NCBI GenBank assembly: GCA_015484945.1
Contig: WFUO01000024.1
Coordinates: forward strand, 1 to 56,421
Direction: 5' to 3'
Origin: Gammaproteobacteria bacterium
GTDB taxonomy: Bacteria > Pseudomonadota > Gammaproteobacteria > WFUO01
DNA length: 56,421 nt
A model generated the notes under the pieces. That model was given only the letters and a program-made list of their open reading frames with translations. It did no database searches and was not told the origin of the DNA. This document shows positions 17,523 to 27,383 of this stretch, one piece after another; position 1 is the stretch's first letter; each line of letters starts with the position of its first letter. The translations under genes and the position numbers were made by a program.

Positions 17523-17563
17523 GCGCCTGTCTCTCAGACGGGCCGCAGGCGCTCCTTTGTTTT
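17523..17563 (+). terminator. Rho-independent terminator after DUF3501
   Basis: A GCGCCTG/CAGGCGC stem (17523-17529 with 17546-17552) with an inner TCT/AGA pairing, followed by TCCTTTGTTTT. It closes the rubrerythrin operon. Confidence 0.6.
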
Positions 17564-17575
17564 ACGCATATCCCC

Positions 17576-17603
17576 TTGCGCTGTAGCGTGTGCGCGGTAA
17601 GAT
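17576..17603 (+). promoter_or_regulatory. Promoter of the CNP1-like gene
   Basis: TTGCGC at 17576-17581 and TAAGAT at 17598-17603 with a 16-base spacer. The -10 ends only 6 bases before the ATG at 17610, so the transcript may start at or next to the start codon. Confidence 0.5.
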
Positions 17604-17609
17604 AGCGGC

Positions 17610-18161
17610 ATGAGAATCGTCATCTCCGTTGTTTTCCTGTCGCTGGTCATGTTGCCAGTGCTTCTTCCTGCCGGTGATCTCGACGAGGACGACCACCTCA
17701 TCGACAAGGATTTCAAGCCGGGTAAGGCCTGGCAAGAGCAGCAGGTGCGTCTGCCATCCCCGCCCCGGGACGGCAACCTGATCCTGATGGATATTCCGCA
17801 CAGTCGTAACAAATACTATATCGATGCACGATCCGTCAGTGTCGGCAAGGACAGGGTGGGGCGCTATACGGTTGTCATCGAGACGCCCTCCGGGGTGCGA
17901 AACATCTTCTATGAGGGTATTCGCTGTGGCCCCGAGACTGTGCGCACCTATGCCTATGCGATAGGCAACGGACCGTTTACCCTGATCAGGAATTCAAGCT
18001 GGAAGCCGATCAACCGGAGCGGCGGACATGTTTACAGTTACCGTGAAGACCTCCTGACGCTGTATTTCTGCAACGAAGGCAGAATGCGTGATTCGGTACG
18101 CGAGATCGTACGGCTGCTTCGCTATCCGCCTGAAATGTCCGCACCGGAAACCGACGAATAG
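17610..18161 (+). CDS. CNP1-like exported protein
   Basis: 183 residues with an N-terminal signal sequence (hydrophobic core about 4-20, cleavage near LLPAG-D) and a mature region carrying LPSPPRDGNLILMDI, YYIDARSVSVGKDRVGRYTVVI and NIFYEGIRCG, features of the CNP1-like family first named from Neisseria. Function unknown; periplasmic. There is no ribosome-binding site before the ATG because the -10 element sits there; a later in-frame ATG at 17649 would shorten the signal too much. The next gene, parE, begins 51 bases downstream. Confidence 0.8.
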   Translation: MRIVISVVFLSLVMLPVLLPAGDLDEDDHLIDKDFKPGKAWQEQQVRLPSPPRDGNLILMDIPHSRNKYYIDARSVSVGKDRVGRYTVVIETPSGVRNIFYEGIRCGPETVRTYAYAIGNGPFTLIRNSSWKPINRSGGHVYSYREDLLTLYFCNEGRMRDSVREIVRLLRYPPEMSAPETDE

Positions 18162-18212
18162 ACTGCGAATGTTCTGGCGCATGGATATATCGACAAACGG
18201 GAACACGTTCTG

Positions 18213-20111
18213 ATGGCGGGAAAATACGACGCATCGGCCATCGAGGTGCTCAGTGGCCTGGACCCGGTTCGCAAGCGCCCGGGCATGTACACCGATACCA
18301 CGCGTCCGAACCACCTGGCCATGGAGGTCATCGACAACAGTGTCGATGAGGCGATAGCCGGTCATGCCAAGAAGATCGACGTGATCCTGCACAAAGATGG
18401 TTCACTCGAGGTGCGTGACGATGGGCGCGGCATGCCGGTGGACAAGCATCCCAGGGAGAAGATCCCGGGTGTTGAGCTGATCCTGACCCGTCTGCACGCA
18501 GGCGGCAAGTTCTCGGGCAAGAACTACGAGTTCTCCGGTGGATTGCATGGTGTGGGGGTTTCGGTCGTCAACGCCCTGTCGAAACATCTCGAGGTCTGGG
18601 TACGGCGGGGCGGCAAGGAATACAACATGGCGTTTGCCGGAGGCAAGCGGGTGTCGAAGCTCGAGGCCGTCGGCGAGGTCGGCAAGAAGAATACCGGTAC
18701 CACCATCCGTTTCTGGCCAGATCCCCAGTATTTCGATTCTCCGAGGTTCTCGCTCAGCCGGCTACGCCATGCGCTGCGCGCCAAGGCGGTCTTGTGCCCG
18801 GGCCTGCGTATCCGCTTCGAGGATGAAAAGAGCGGTGAGAAAATCGAGTGGTACTACGAGGATGGCCTGCGCGATTACATGATGTCGGCCGTGGGCGGGT
18901 ACGAACTGTTGCCCGAAGAACCCTTCATGGGCAGTATGACCGGCAACGGCGAGGCGGTGGACTGGGCGGTGATCTGGCTGCCCGAGGGTGGCGAGGGTAT
19001 TGCCGAGAGTTACGTCAACCTGGTGCCCACCCCCCAGGGTGGCACCCACGTCAATGGCCTGCGTACCGGTTTGACCGAGGCGATACGGGAATTCTGCGAA
19101 CTGCGTAACCTGTTGCCGCGCGGCGTCAGGATCACTGCCGAGGATGTCTGGGACAGACTCAGCTACATCCTGTCGGTGAAGATGAAGGATCCCCAGTTCT
19201 CCGGCCAGACCAAGGAGCGCCTGTCATCGCGTGAATGCGCCTCGTTCGTCGCCGGTGTGGTCAGGGATGCCTTCTTCGATTGGCTCAACAAACACATCGA
19301 GACCGGCGAGCGTATCGCCGAGTTGGCCATCAACGCTGCGCAAAGCCGTCTGCGCGCGGGCAAGAAGGTGGTGCGCAAGAAGATTACCCAGGGCCCGGCG
19401 CTGCCGGGCAAGTTGGCCGATTGCAGCCTGTCCGATGTCGAGGTGACCGAGCTGTTCCTGGTCGAGGGTGACTCGGCCGGGGGTTCCGCCAAGCAGGCAC
19501 GAGATCGCACGTTCCAGGCCATCATGCCGCTGCGTGGCAAGATCCTCAACACCTGGGAAGTGGACCCCTCCGAGGTGTTGGGTTCACAAGAGGTGCACGA
19601 TATTTCGGTGGCAATTGGTGTCGATCCCGGGTCGTCCGATATTAGCGGCCTGCGCTACGGCAAGATCTGCATACTCGCCGATGCCGATTCCGATGGCGCA
19701 CACATTGCCACCCTGTTGTGCGCCCTGTTCCTACGCCACTTCCGTGCCCTGGTCGAGGGCGGACATATCTATATCGCCATGCCGCCTCTGTTCCGTATCG
19801 ATGTGGGCAAGGATGTCTATTATGCGCTGGATGAGGCCGAGAAGCAGGGCATACTCGATCGAATCGCGGCCGAAAAGAAAAAGGGCAAGGTCAATGTCAC
19901 CCGCTTCAAGGGCCTGGGTGAAATGAATCCCATGCAGTTGCGCGAAACCACGCTGTCACCGGATACCCGGCGTCTGGTGCGCCTTTCGGTAGAACCGGGT
20001 GATGGCACCAACCAGGTCATGGACATGCTGCTGGCACGCAAGCGTAGTGCGGACCGCAGGCAGTGGTTGGAGAACAAGGGCAACATGGCGGATCTGGGCC
20101 TGGCGACATGA
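18213..20111 (+). CDS. parE: DNA topoisomerase IV subunit B
   Basis: ATPase subunit of topoisomerase IV, which unlinks daughter chromosomes. The 632-residue protein has the GHKL ATPase motifs EVIDNSVDEA, DDGRGMPVD and GGLHGVGVSVVNAL, the TPQGGTHVNGL transducer segment, and the TOPRIM domain with EGDSAGGSAKQ and DADSDGAHI. It ends in the KGLGEMNPMQLRET tail. The length (about 630 rather than 800) and partner gene distinguish it from GyrB. parC follows after 21 bases. Confidence 0.97.
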   Translation: MAGKYDASAIEVLSGLDPVRKRPGMYTDTTRPNHLAMEVIDNSVDEAIAGHAKKIDVILHKDGSLEVRDDGRGMPVDKHPREKIPGVELILTRLHAGGKFSGKNYEFSGGLHGVGVSVVNALSKHLEVWVRRGGKEYNMAFAGGKRVSKLEAVGEVGKKNTGTTIRFWPDPQYFDSPRFSLSRLRHALRAKAVLCPGLRIRFEDEKSGEKIEWYYEDGLRDYMMSAVGGYELLPEEPFMGSMTGNGEAVDWAVIWLPEGGEGIAESYVNLVPTPQGGTHVNGLRTGLTEAIREFCELRNLLPRGVRITAEDVWDRLSYILSVKMKDPQFSGQTKERLSSRECASFVAGVVRDAFFDWLNKHIETGERIAELAINAAQSRLRAGKKVVRKKITQGPALPGKLADCSLSDVEVTELFLVEGDSAGGSAKQARDRTFQAIMPLRGKILNTWEVDPSEVLGSQEVHDISVAIGVDPGSSDISGLRYGKICILADADSDGAHIATLLCALFLRHFRALVEGGHIYIAMPPLFRIDVGKDVYYALDEAEKQGILDRIAAEKKKGKVNVTRFKGLGEMNPMQLRETTLSPDTRRLVRLSVEPGDGTNQVMDMLLARKRSADRRQWLENKGNMADLGLAT

Positions 20112-20132
20112 GGCGGATGGAGGCAATGAATC

Positions 20133-22397
20133 ATGGGTGACAACATTCGTCTGGATTTCGAGGGCATTGAACAGGTTCCACTCAAGGAGTTCACCGAAAA
20201 GGCCTACCTGGATTACTCCATGTACGTCATCATGGACCGGGCCCTGCCGCATATCGGTGATGGTCTCAAGCCGGTTCAGCGACGTATCGTTTACGCGATG
20301 TCGGATCTCGGGCTCAAGGCTGGGTCCAAGTACAAGAAATCCGCGCGTACGGTGGGTGACGTGCTCGGCAAGTTCCATCCACATGGTGATTCGGCCTGTT
20401 ACGAGGCCATGGTGCTGATGGCGCAACCCTTCTCGTGGCGCTATCCGTTGATCGACGGGCAGGGCAACTGGGGGTCGCCAGACGATCCCAAATCGTTTGC
20501 CGCCATGCGCTACACCGAATCACGGCTGGCGCGTTTCAGTGATCTGCTGTTGCAGGAGCTTGGTCAGGGTACGGTTGACTGGGTGCCCAATTTCGATGGC
20601 ACGTTGCGCGAACCCGCCCTGCTGCCGGCACGTGTGCCGCACGTGCTGCTCAATGGCATTTCCGGCATCGCCGTGGGCATGGCCACCGATATCCCGCCGC
20701 ACAACCTGCGTGAGGTCGTTGCGGCCTGTGTGCGCCTGCTCAAGGAACCCAAGGCCTCTGTCACACAGCTTCTGGAGCACATGGAAGGCCCCGACTACCC
20801 CACAGAGGCCGAGATCATCACGCCACGCGCAGAGCTTCAAGCCATGTACGAGAGTGGTCATGGTTCGGTACGCATGCGTGCCCGCTACGAACGTGAGAAT
20901 GGTGACATCATTGTCACCGCGTTGCCGCACCAGGTATCGGGCGCCCGGGTTCTGGAACAGATCGCCGCGCAGATGAATGCCAGAAAACTGCCCATGGTGG
21001 CGGATCTGCGTGATGAATCCGATCACGAGAACCCGACTCGGCTGGTCATCGTGCCGCGTTCCAATCGCGTAGATGTCGATCAATTAATGAATCATCTGTT
21101 TGCTACCACCGATCTCGAGCGAACCTATCGCGTGAACATGAATGTCATCGGGCTGGATGGCAAACCGCGCGTGCGAAATCTGCGCGAGATGTTGAGTGAA
21201 TGGTTGCAGTTTAGAACCGAGACCGTACGCCGACGCCTGCAATACCGGCTCGACAAGGTGCTCGAGCGGCTGCATGTTCTGGAGGGGCTGTTGATCGCCT
21301 ATCTCGATATCGACGAGGTGATCCATATCATACGTACCGAGGACAAGCCCGCACCGGTGCTGATGAAACGATTCGGCCTTACCGAGATCCAGGCCGAGGC
21401 AATTCTGGATCTCAAGTTGCGTCATCTGGCAAAGCTTGAGGAAATGAAGTTACGCGCCGAACTGGATGAATTGTCCGGTGAACGTGACGAGCTGGAAAAG
21501 ACGCTGGGTTCGAAGGCCAGGCTAAAGACCCTGATACGCAAGGAGCTTGAGGCAGACGCAAAGGCCTATGGTGATGCGCGCCGCTCACCCATTGTCGAAC
21601 GCACGGCCGCCCAGGCGCTGGATGAAGCATCACTGGTCAGTGCCGAGCCGGTTACCGTGGTGTTGTCCAAAAAGGGTCTGGTACGTGCCGCCAAGGGGCA
21701 CGATATCGATCCGCGCACACTCAACTACAAGTCGGGTGACGGTTTTCAGGCCGCGGCGCGGGGCAAGAGCAACGGACTGGCCGTATTCATCGATTCCACC
21801 GGTAGAACCTATGCTGTGCCTGCACACAGCCTGCCATCGGCGCGCGGACAGGGTGAGCCTATCAGCGCGCGTCTGAAACCACCGGAAGGCGCCACCTTCG
21901 TCGGTGTCATGATGGGCGGCGAGGATGATCTGTTCCTGTTGTCATCGGATGCGGGTTATGGGTATATCGCGCGTCTGGGTGACATGATGGCGCGCAACAA
22001 GGCCGGCAAGAAGGTGCTCAATGTGCCCAAGGGAGCAGGTGTCATGCCGCCGGTACCTGTGCGCAGTGTCGAGGACGACTGGATCGTGGCCATCACCAAT
22101 ACTGGCCACATGCTGGTGATGCCGCTGGCTGAACTGCCACAACTGCCCAAAGGCAAGGGAATCAAGATCATCGGTATTCCCTCGCCCAGGGTCGCCAGCC
22201 GGGAAGAATACCTTGCCGCCATCACACTGGTGCAGGATGGTGAATCCATGACCATTCATGCCGGCAAACGTCACAAGACATTGAAGGGTGACGAGGTGGA
22301 TGAATACGTGGCCGAGCGCGGACGCCGGGGACGCAAGCTCCCGCAGGGTTTCCGCAAGGTGGACGATGTGATCGTGGACTATGCGGATGGTGATTGA
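20133..22397 (+). CDS. parC: DNA topoisomerase IV subunit A
   Basis: Breakage-reunion subunit partnering ParE. The 754-residue protein shows the [13 protein letters not shown] start, the quinolone-determining region [14 protein letters not shown] with wild-type Ser and Glu, and the catalytic tyrosine in [12 protein letters not shown]-terminal beta-pinwheel of about 240 residues lacks the GyrA-box typical of gyrase, supporting ParC. The last 19 bases overlap the convergent lipoprotein gene on the minus strand, so there is no space for a classical terminator. Confidence 0.97.
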   Translation: MGDNIRLDFEGIEQVPLKEFTEKAYLDYSMYVIMDRALPHIGDGLKPVQRRIVYAMSDLGLKAGSKYKKSARTVGDVLGKFHPHGDSACYEAMVLMAQPFSWRYPLIDGQGNWGSPDDPKSFAAMRYTESRLARFSDLLLQELGQGTVDWVPNFDGTLREPALLPARVPHVLLNGISGIAVGMATDIPPHNLREVVAACVRLLKEPKASVTQLLEHMEGPDYPTEAEIITPRAELQAMYESGHGSVRMRARYERENGDIIVTALPHQVSGARVLEQIAAQMNARKLPMVADLRDESDHENPTRLVIVPRSNRVDVDQLMNHLFATTDLERTYRVNMNVIGLDGKPRVRNLREMLSEWLQFRTETVRRRLQYRLDKVLERLHVLEGLLIAYLDIDEVIHIIRTEDKPAPVLMKRFGLTEIQAEAILDLKLRHLAKLEEMKLRAELDELSGERDELEKTLGSKARLKTLIRKELEADAKAYGDARRSPIVERTAAQALDEASLVSAEPVTVVLSKKGLVRAAKGHDIDPRTLNYKSGDGFQAAARGKSNGLAVFIDSTGRTYAVPAHSLPSARGQGEPISARLKPPEGATFVGVMMGGEDDLFLLSSDAGYGYIARLGDMMARNKAGKKVLNVPKGAGVMPPVPVRSVEDDWIVAITNTGHMLVMPLAELPQLPKGKGIKIIGIPSPRVASREEYLAAITLVQDGESMTIHAGKRHKTLKGDEVDEYVAERGRRGRKLPQGFRKVDDVIVDYADGD

Positions 22398-23482
22398 TTA
22401 GTACGTTTTTGCTGTTGTTTGCGACGTAGCTCGTTCAGGTGCCTGAGCACCCGGGTAGCACGATCGACACGTGAGATCAGCGTGGCGTTGTGCGGGTCGA
22501 AACGCAGGGCCTCCCGCCATGCTTCCCTTGCTCCCTTGATATTGCCATGGCTGTAGAGATCGTCCCCGGTACGGGTCAGCTCGGTTATCCGGCTGCGGAT
22601 TGCCGATTCGATGGCGGTATCCAGTGAATAGAGCCGCGGATGCCATGCGCCATGATTCTTCAACGCAGTAACGATCTTCCGTGCACGCAGCAGTCTGCCC
22701 CTCTTCAGCGCCAGTTGCGCCTGCCGGATACGCCGCGCAATCCGGCGACGATGACGGCGGTCCTCGCGTTTTTTTCTTGCCCTTTCACGGCGTTGCTGGA
22801 TACGGTAGCGTATCGAGGCCAGGCGTGCGAGCGCCATTGTGGTCTGTGCAGAGAAATGCAGGCGATCGGCAAGATTGAGGCATTTCTCGGCCAGTGCGTA
22901 GTTACGGTTACGCATGGCAGTGATGCCGCGGCGGGTCAGTTCGCTGGCGATCCATGTCCGATCACGTAGCGCGGTACGCAAGGCTTGCTGGATGCGCGTA
23001 TCGTCCGGGTTGATTCTGGCGAGTGACTGCTGCACAGGTATCGATGCCAACAGCCATTTTCCGCGTGCCAGCAGCAATTTTGTTTGCAGCTTGTCGCTGG
23101 CAACAGTCTGACGCCGGCGTATCTCGCGCAGTGCCTTGTTAAGCGTCTTGCTCTGCGGGTAGTTGCGCAGGGCCTGATCCAGGAGCCTCAGGCTGGCGGC
23201 CCAGTTTCCTTCCTGTTGCAGACGCAGAGCCTTTGTGGATGTTTGCCGTGCGTAGCGTTCTGCGATCCGGCGAACACGTGCGAGACGCTGTTTGTTGGTG
23301 GCAGAGGGGTATTGCCGGTTTCGCCGTTCGAGCACGGTAACAGCCTTGCCGTACTGACGGTTCTTGACCCATTGATCGATTTGCTGCTGGCTGATCAGGC
23401 GTACCGGCAGGTACTCGGTACAGGCAGAGAGCGCGAGCAGGGAGACAAAGATCAGCAGTCTGACCACCGGAGACATCTTCAT
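22379..23482 (-). CDS. Lipoprotein with helical (TPR-like) repeats
   Basis: 367 residues. The N-terminus is a lipoprotein signal with lipobox LLALSAC-T (Cys about residue 21). The mature part is very basic and helical with TPR-like units such as [48 protein letters not shown] and [18 protein letters not shown]. It ends in an Arg/Lys-rich stretch. Likely an outer- or inner-membrane-anchored scaffold. Its ATG overlaps the stop of the adenylyl cyclase gene (ATGA), so it is translated from the same mRNA and may work with that sensor. Confidence 0.8.
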   Translation of the reverse strand: MKMSPVVRLLIFVSLLALSACTEYLPVRLISQQQIDQWVKNRQYGKAVTVLERRNRQYPSATNKQRLARVRRIAERYARQTSTKALRLQQEGNWAASLRLLDQALRNYPQSKTLNKALREIRRRQTVASDKLQTKLLLARGKWLLASIPVQQSLARINPDDTRIQQALRTALRDRTWIASELTRRGITAMRNRNYALAEKCLNLADRLHFSAQTTMALARLASIRYRIQQRRERARKKREDRRHRRRIARRIRQAQLALKRGRLLRARKIVTALKNHGAWHPRLYSLDTAIESAIRSRITELTRTGDDLYSHGNIKGAREAWREALRFDPHNATLISRVDRATRVLRHLNELRRKQQQKRTNQSPSA

Positions 23483-25053
23483 GCGTTGTTTCCGCGGTAC
23501 TGTTGCAGGAAGTTGTCGATCTCGCGTGTCATTGCAGACTGATATTCGTACTGGACATCGTGGACCAGATAGGTTGTGACCGGTGCGGACTTGCCACGTA
23601 TGCGGATGGACTCGTGGCGCGAGGCGATGATCTTGCGGTGTATGTCAGGCAGACGATAGGCCTCTTCGGTGATGATGATCTGGTCGGTACCCGCGACATT
23701 GCACAGGCGAGATGCCAGATTGACGGTATCTCCCACCACAGTGTATTGCATGTGCTGTTCCGAACCGATATTTCCGGCCAGCATCTCGCCGATATTGACA
23801 CCGATGCGAAAATGGATAGGGAACTTGCCCCGCGCGATACGCAGGTTGTTGAATTTCTCCATCAGGCGCTGGAAGAACACCGCGCAGGCAATGGCATTGA
23901 ATACGTGGTCTTCGTCTTCTTCAGGCACGCCGAAGACCAGCATCGCACAGTCACCGATGTACTTGTCTATGGTGCCCTTGTAGAGCAAGGCGGCCAGACT
24001 GATGTTTGTGTAGAACTCGTTGAGCAGTTCGGCAACGGCTTCGGGCGGCATATTCTCCGATTTGGCGGTGAAGCCGACGATATCGACGAACATCACACTG
24101 CCGAATACCTGTTTGCCGCCCAGTTTGACCTGCTCCAGGTTATTGAGAATATCCTTGGCAACGTTCGACGGCACATAACGTGAAAAGGCGTCTTCTACCT
24201 GGGTCTTCTGCAACAGCCCCTGTGCCATGGTGTTGATGGAAGTCATCAGATAGCCCAGTTCGTCGTTACGTCGTTCATGCAGACGGATGTCGTAGTTTCC
24301 GCGCGAGATCGCATCACTGGCATCCATCAGTGAGTTGAGTGGGCGTGACAGCCTGCGGCCAAGCAGATACGAAGTGATGATACCAAGGATGATGAGCAGG
24401 ATCGTGGCCGCGGTGATGGCGCGCTTGGCATCGGCGATGGCCTGTATCAGTGGCGCCTTGCTCACCGAGATCAATGCGTAACCTGCGATGACGTTGCGGT
24501 AGCGAATGGGGGTAATGAAGGCAATGGCCTCGATCTGTCCGCGAGGTGAATTACGCCAGCGCCACTCGATGGCGTGTTCCGCTCCGTCGAGCAGGGCATT
24601 GCGATGGCCTTCGAGGGGGGCGTTCTTTTCGAACGGGCTGCTGCCGGCATGAGACAGGATCTGCCGGTCTGCCGAAAAGATGGCGGTTCCGACGACCCCC
24701 TTGCTGCGCGCCAGGTTGATGGTCAGTACATCGATCATCAGGTTATCCTTGGCGAGCAGGTGATCACGGGCCGAATTGGCCATTTGAGTCGATAGTGTGA
24801 TCCCGAAGTTGCGTATCTGCGAATCCAGCAGCCGGGTCTGGTTGTCAACGATGACCGAACCGAGCAGCAACATGGAGATGCTGAGCATGATACCGATGGA
24901 GATGGCAAGCTTGACGGCAACCGGAATCCGTGCGGGCATCAGACGCGCCAGCCAGCCCCGCAACTTGTTCATGACAAGCCGGGTAAGCGGGCGGGTCGCT
25001 GCCGCAGCCGGTTCGGGCAGACGAACCGGATTGTCGTCAGGCATCTTTTTCAT
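23479..25053 (-). CDS. Membrane-bound class III adenylyl cyclase with HAMP domain
   Basis: 524 residues: cytoplasmic N-terminus, membrane segment about 45-69, a periplasmic sensor of about 140 residues, second membrane segment about 213-233, HAMP domain (RRLSRPLNSLMDASDAISRGNYDIRL), then a cyclase domain from about 310. All catalytic positions are visible. Metal aspartates are in MFVDIVGFT and YIGDCAMLVFG, the base-selecting Lys is in TIDKYIGD paired with Thr in QYTVVGDTVN, and the transition-state Asn and Arg are in TVNLASRL. The Lys/Thr pair points to ATP, so an active class IIIb adenylyl cyclase is predicted. The periplasmic ligand is unknown. Coupled to the downstream lipoprotein gene. 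Confidence 0.9.
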   Translation of the reverse strand: MKKMPDDNPVRLPEPAAAATRPLTRLVMNKLRGWLARLMPARIPVAVKLAISIGIMLSISMLLLGSVIVDNQTRLLDSQIRNFGITLSTQMANSARDHLLAKDNLMIDVLTINLARSKGVVGTAIFSADRQILSHAGSSPFEKNAPLEGHRNALLDGAEHAIEWRWRNSPRGQIEAIAFITPIRYRNVIAGYALISVSKAPLIQAIADAKRAITAATILLIILGIITSYLLGRRLSRPLNSLMDASDAISRGNYDIRLHERRNDELGYLMTSINTMAQGLLQKTQVEDAFSRYVPSNVAKDILNNLEQVKLGGKQVFGSVMFVDIVGFTAKSENMPPEAVAELLNEFYTNISLAALLYKGTIDKYIGDCAMLVFGVPEEDEDHVFNAIACAVFFQRLMEKFNNLRIARGKFPIHFRIGVNIGEMLAGNIGSEQHMQYTVVGDTVNLASRLCNVAGTDQIIITEEAYRLPDIHRKIIASRHESIRIRGKSAPVTTYLVHDVQYEYQSAMTREIDNFLQQYRGNNA

Positions 25054-25464
25054 TGTCCGCGGTCATCAGCCCGAATGATGTCCTGGCAAACGATGCCAGA
25101 TACATGGCGGCTGAGTCATCAATCGAAAATCTCAATGTGTTTCATCAGGATGCGGTTGAACCGTCAATCCGATGCCGCTTGTCTCTCCCCTGTTTCATCC
25201 GGGCACCTTCGAGCTTTGCTGATACAACCCGGATGGCCATGTGCCCCGGACTTTTTGTGATCACGCCGGTTTGTACATGGTTATAGTTATAATAGCATGT
25301 TTCCTGCATCTTATGAGTTTGGGTAAGTTATTGAAATATCAAGCTGATCATCAGAAATAGCAGACGCGCGCGCCGGGTTGGGCGGTCTCGCCCTGTGCAA
25401 AGTCTTGCCTGGCGGGTAAAATGCCGGCTTTCTTGCCATGCAATTCTTTCCACAGGAAGCTGAT
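25054..25464. other. Intergenic region between cyclase and DUF1015 genes
   Basis: Divergent spacer of about 410 bases. It is locally AT-rich around 25280-25340 and holds TAAAAT at 25417-25422, a possible -10 for the DUF1015 gene with only a weak -35. The short frames here look like chance. Confidence 0.4.
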
Positions 25465-26709
25465 ATGACACTGATCAAAGCGTTCCGAGGTCTGCGCCCC
25501 GTATCCGAGCATGCCGCCGATGTCGTGGCACCGCCATATGATGTTCTGAACACCGAGGAGGCACGTGCGCGCGCCCGGGGCAGGCCCATGAGCTTCCTGC
25601 ACATTTCCAAGCCGGAGATTGATCTTCCGCCGGGTACGGACCCCTATGCGCCCGAGGTTTACGCCAAGGGCGCCGAAAACCTGCAGCGGCTGGTCGCCGA
25701 TGGGGTGCTGAAACGTGACCCCGAACCGTGCTACTACGTCTATCGGCTGGTCATGGGTGAGCATGTGCAGACCGGCCTGGTTGCTGTCGCCTCGGTGGCC
25801 GATTACGACAGTAATCGCATTCGCAAGCATGAATTCACGCGCCCCGCCAAGGAAGACGATCGTGTACGCCAGATCGACGCGCTCAATGCCCAGACGGGTC
25901 CGGTGTTTTTGACCTACCGCCACGACGGTGTCGTTGATGCCATCATCGATGAGGTTGTGCAGACGGCACCGGAGTATGATCTGACAGCCGACGATGGTGT
26001 GCGTCATATCCTCTGGGTGGTGAACGATCAGGACAGAATCGTGGCGCTGACCGAACGCTTCGATGCGATGGCGTGTCTCTATATTGCCGATGGCCATCAC
26101 CGTTCGGCCGCTGCCTCGCGCATCGCGGCCATGCGCCGTGAGAGCAATCCCGGTCATACCGGCGAAGAAGGCTACAATTATTTTCTTTCGGTGATCTTTC
26201 CGGACAACCAGATGCAAATCCTCGACTACAACCGGGTGATAACCGATCTCAATGGCCTGGACGGCAACACATTCCTTGCGCGCGTTGCCGATGCATTTGA
26301 TGTAGAGGAACAGTCCACTGCCTACCGGCCGGATGGCCCGGCGCGTTTCGGCATGTATCTGGCTGGCAAATGGTACCGTCTGGCGCTGAAACCCGAATTG
26401 ATACCTGCCGATGATCCGGTTGCGCGTCTGGATGTCAGCCTGTTGCACACAAACCTGATAGAGCCGGTGCTGGGGATCAGTGATCCGCGCCGCGACGAGC
26501 GAATCGATTTCGTCGGCGGCATCCGCGGCTTGCAGGAACTGGAGAAGCGGGTTGACAGCGGTGAGATGGCCGTGGCTTTTTCCCTCTACCCCACCAGTAT
26601 GGAAGACCTGATGTCGGTGGCCGATGCCAACGAAGTCATGCCGCCAAAATCGACCTGGTTCGAACCCAAGCTGGCAGATGGCCTTGTCTCGCATGTGCTC
26701 GACGACTGA
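25465..26709 (+). CDS. DUF1015 family protein
   Basis: 414 residues beginning MTLIKAFRGLRPVSEHAADVVAPPYDVLNTEEAR, the typical DUF1015 N-terminus, with HISKPEIDLPP and the conserved IADGHHRSAAA motif in mid-protein. That motif resembles the DGHHR active-site motif of ParB/sulfiredoxin-fold enzymes, so a nucleotide-dependent small-molecule enzyme is possible, but this is inference and the family is uncharacterised. I start at 25465 because AGGAAG is 5 bases upstream; the frame opens at 25438. It is monocistronic, flanked by long spacers. Confidence 0.85.
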   Translation: MTLIKAFRGLRPVSEHAADVVAPPYDVLNTEEARARARGRPMSFLHISKPEIDLPPGTDPYAPEVYAKGAENLQRLVADGVLKRDPEPCYYVYRLVMGEHVQTGLVAVASVADYDSNRIRKHEFTRPAKEDDRVRQIDALNAQTGPVFLTYRHDGVVDAIIDEVVQTAPEYDLTADDGVRHILWVVNDQDRIVALTERFDAMACLYIADGHHRSAAASRIAAMRRESNPGHTGEEGYNYFLSVIFPDNQMQILDYNRVITDLNGLDGNTFLARVADAFDVEEQSTAYRPDGPARFGMYLAGKWYRLALKPELIPADDPVARLDVSLLHTNLIEPVLGISDPRRDERIDFVGGIRGLQELEKRVDSGEMAVAFSLYPTSMEDLMSVADANEVMPPKSTWFEPKLADGLVSHVLDD

Positions 26710-26755
26710 AGCTGATTATCACCGAGGCACGGTCAGACCCTGGCAAGCAGTGTGT

Positions 26756-26794
26756 GGTAACGCAGAGGCCGCAGAGGCGCAGAGGTCGCAGAGA
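26756..26794 (+). repeat. gcagag direct repeat cluster
   Basis: Five spaced GCAGAG units in a row. An inverse-orientation relative with CTCTGTG and CTCCGTG units lies at 27306-27352, so the pair brackets the hairpin repeats between them. Confidence 0.55.
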
Positions 26795-26945
26795 TGATGT
26801 CTGTTGCCGGTTGAGGTGAAGGCGGCGCGGATTTTCAGGAAGAAATACTCGGCATCCCGGAAGCCATGGGCCATGCATAGAGACAGGGCTTCAGGCGCCG
26901 GGCAAACGGCATCAGGGGCGTATCTGAAACAATGCGGTTTCATCA

Positions 26946-27184
26946 AGCCCCTCTCCCGCTGGCGGGAGAGGGGTTGGGGTGAGGGTGGAAAAATAGACGT
27001 TGTGACAGGTTTTGCCCCTCACCCCTGAGCCGTTCCGGCTCAGACCCTCTCCCCGGAGGGGAGAGGGGGAAAGGTTGGTGGGCTGTTTTGACTCACCCCT
27101 GCGCCGTCCCGGCGCAGACCCTCTCCCCGGAGGGGAGAGGGAAATAAGGTATCGGGCTTTTGATACAGATTGGGGTGAGGGTGG
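26946..27184. repeat. Nest of CCCTCTCC/GGAGAGGG hairpin repeats
   Basis: Unit A (26948-26988): a 12-bp stem with inner loop TG, then TTGGGGTGAGGGTGG. Unit B (27015-27069): CCCCTCACCCC, a TGAGCC/GGCTCA hairpin and a CCCTCTCCCC/GGGGAGAGGG hairpin. Unit C (27091-27141) repeats the plan of B. A lone TTGGGGTGAGGGTGG at 27170-27184 closes the set, in inverse relation to the CTCACCCC heads of B and C. No gene is supported in 26710-27383. Confidence 0.75.
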
Positions 27185-27305
27185 ATAATACGTCATAACA
27201 AGACGTCTTTCACACCCTGTGTCCTGTCGGTTTCCCCGGACTTCTTCAATGACCCCATTTTTTCTCGCTCATCATTCCACCCAGAATTGATCAAAGCTTC
27301 CTTAA

Positions 27306-27352
27306 ATCACACCCTCTGTGACTCCGTGTCTCTGTGACCTCCGTGTTGAACA
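27306..27352 (-). repeat. Inverse copy of the gcagag-type repeat
   Basis: On the minus strand it reads CACGGAGGTCACAGAG and then ACACGGAGTCACAGAG, i.e. two tandem units, ending just before the 3' end of fimX. Confidence 0.5.
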
Positions 27353-27383
27353 AGACAGCGAGGGCGAGCAAAACTCCAGCGTA

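Noticed and set aside
26946-27184. CRISPR array
   Set aside because: Repeats are palindromic hairpins of different lengths and orientations without regular spacers, and no cas genes are present.
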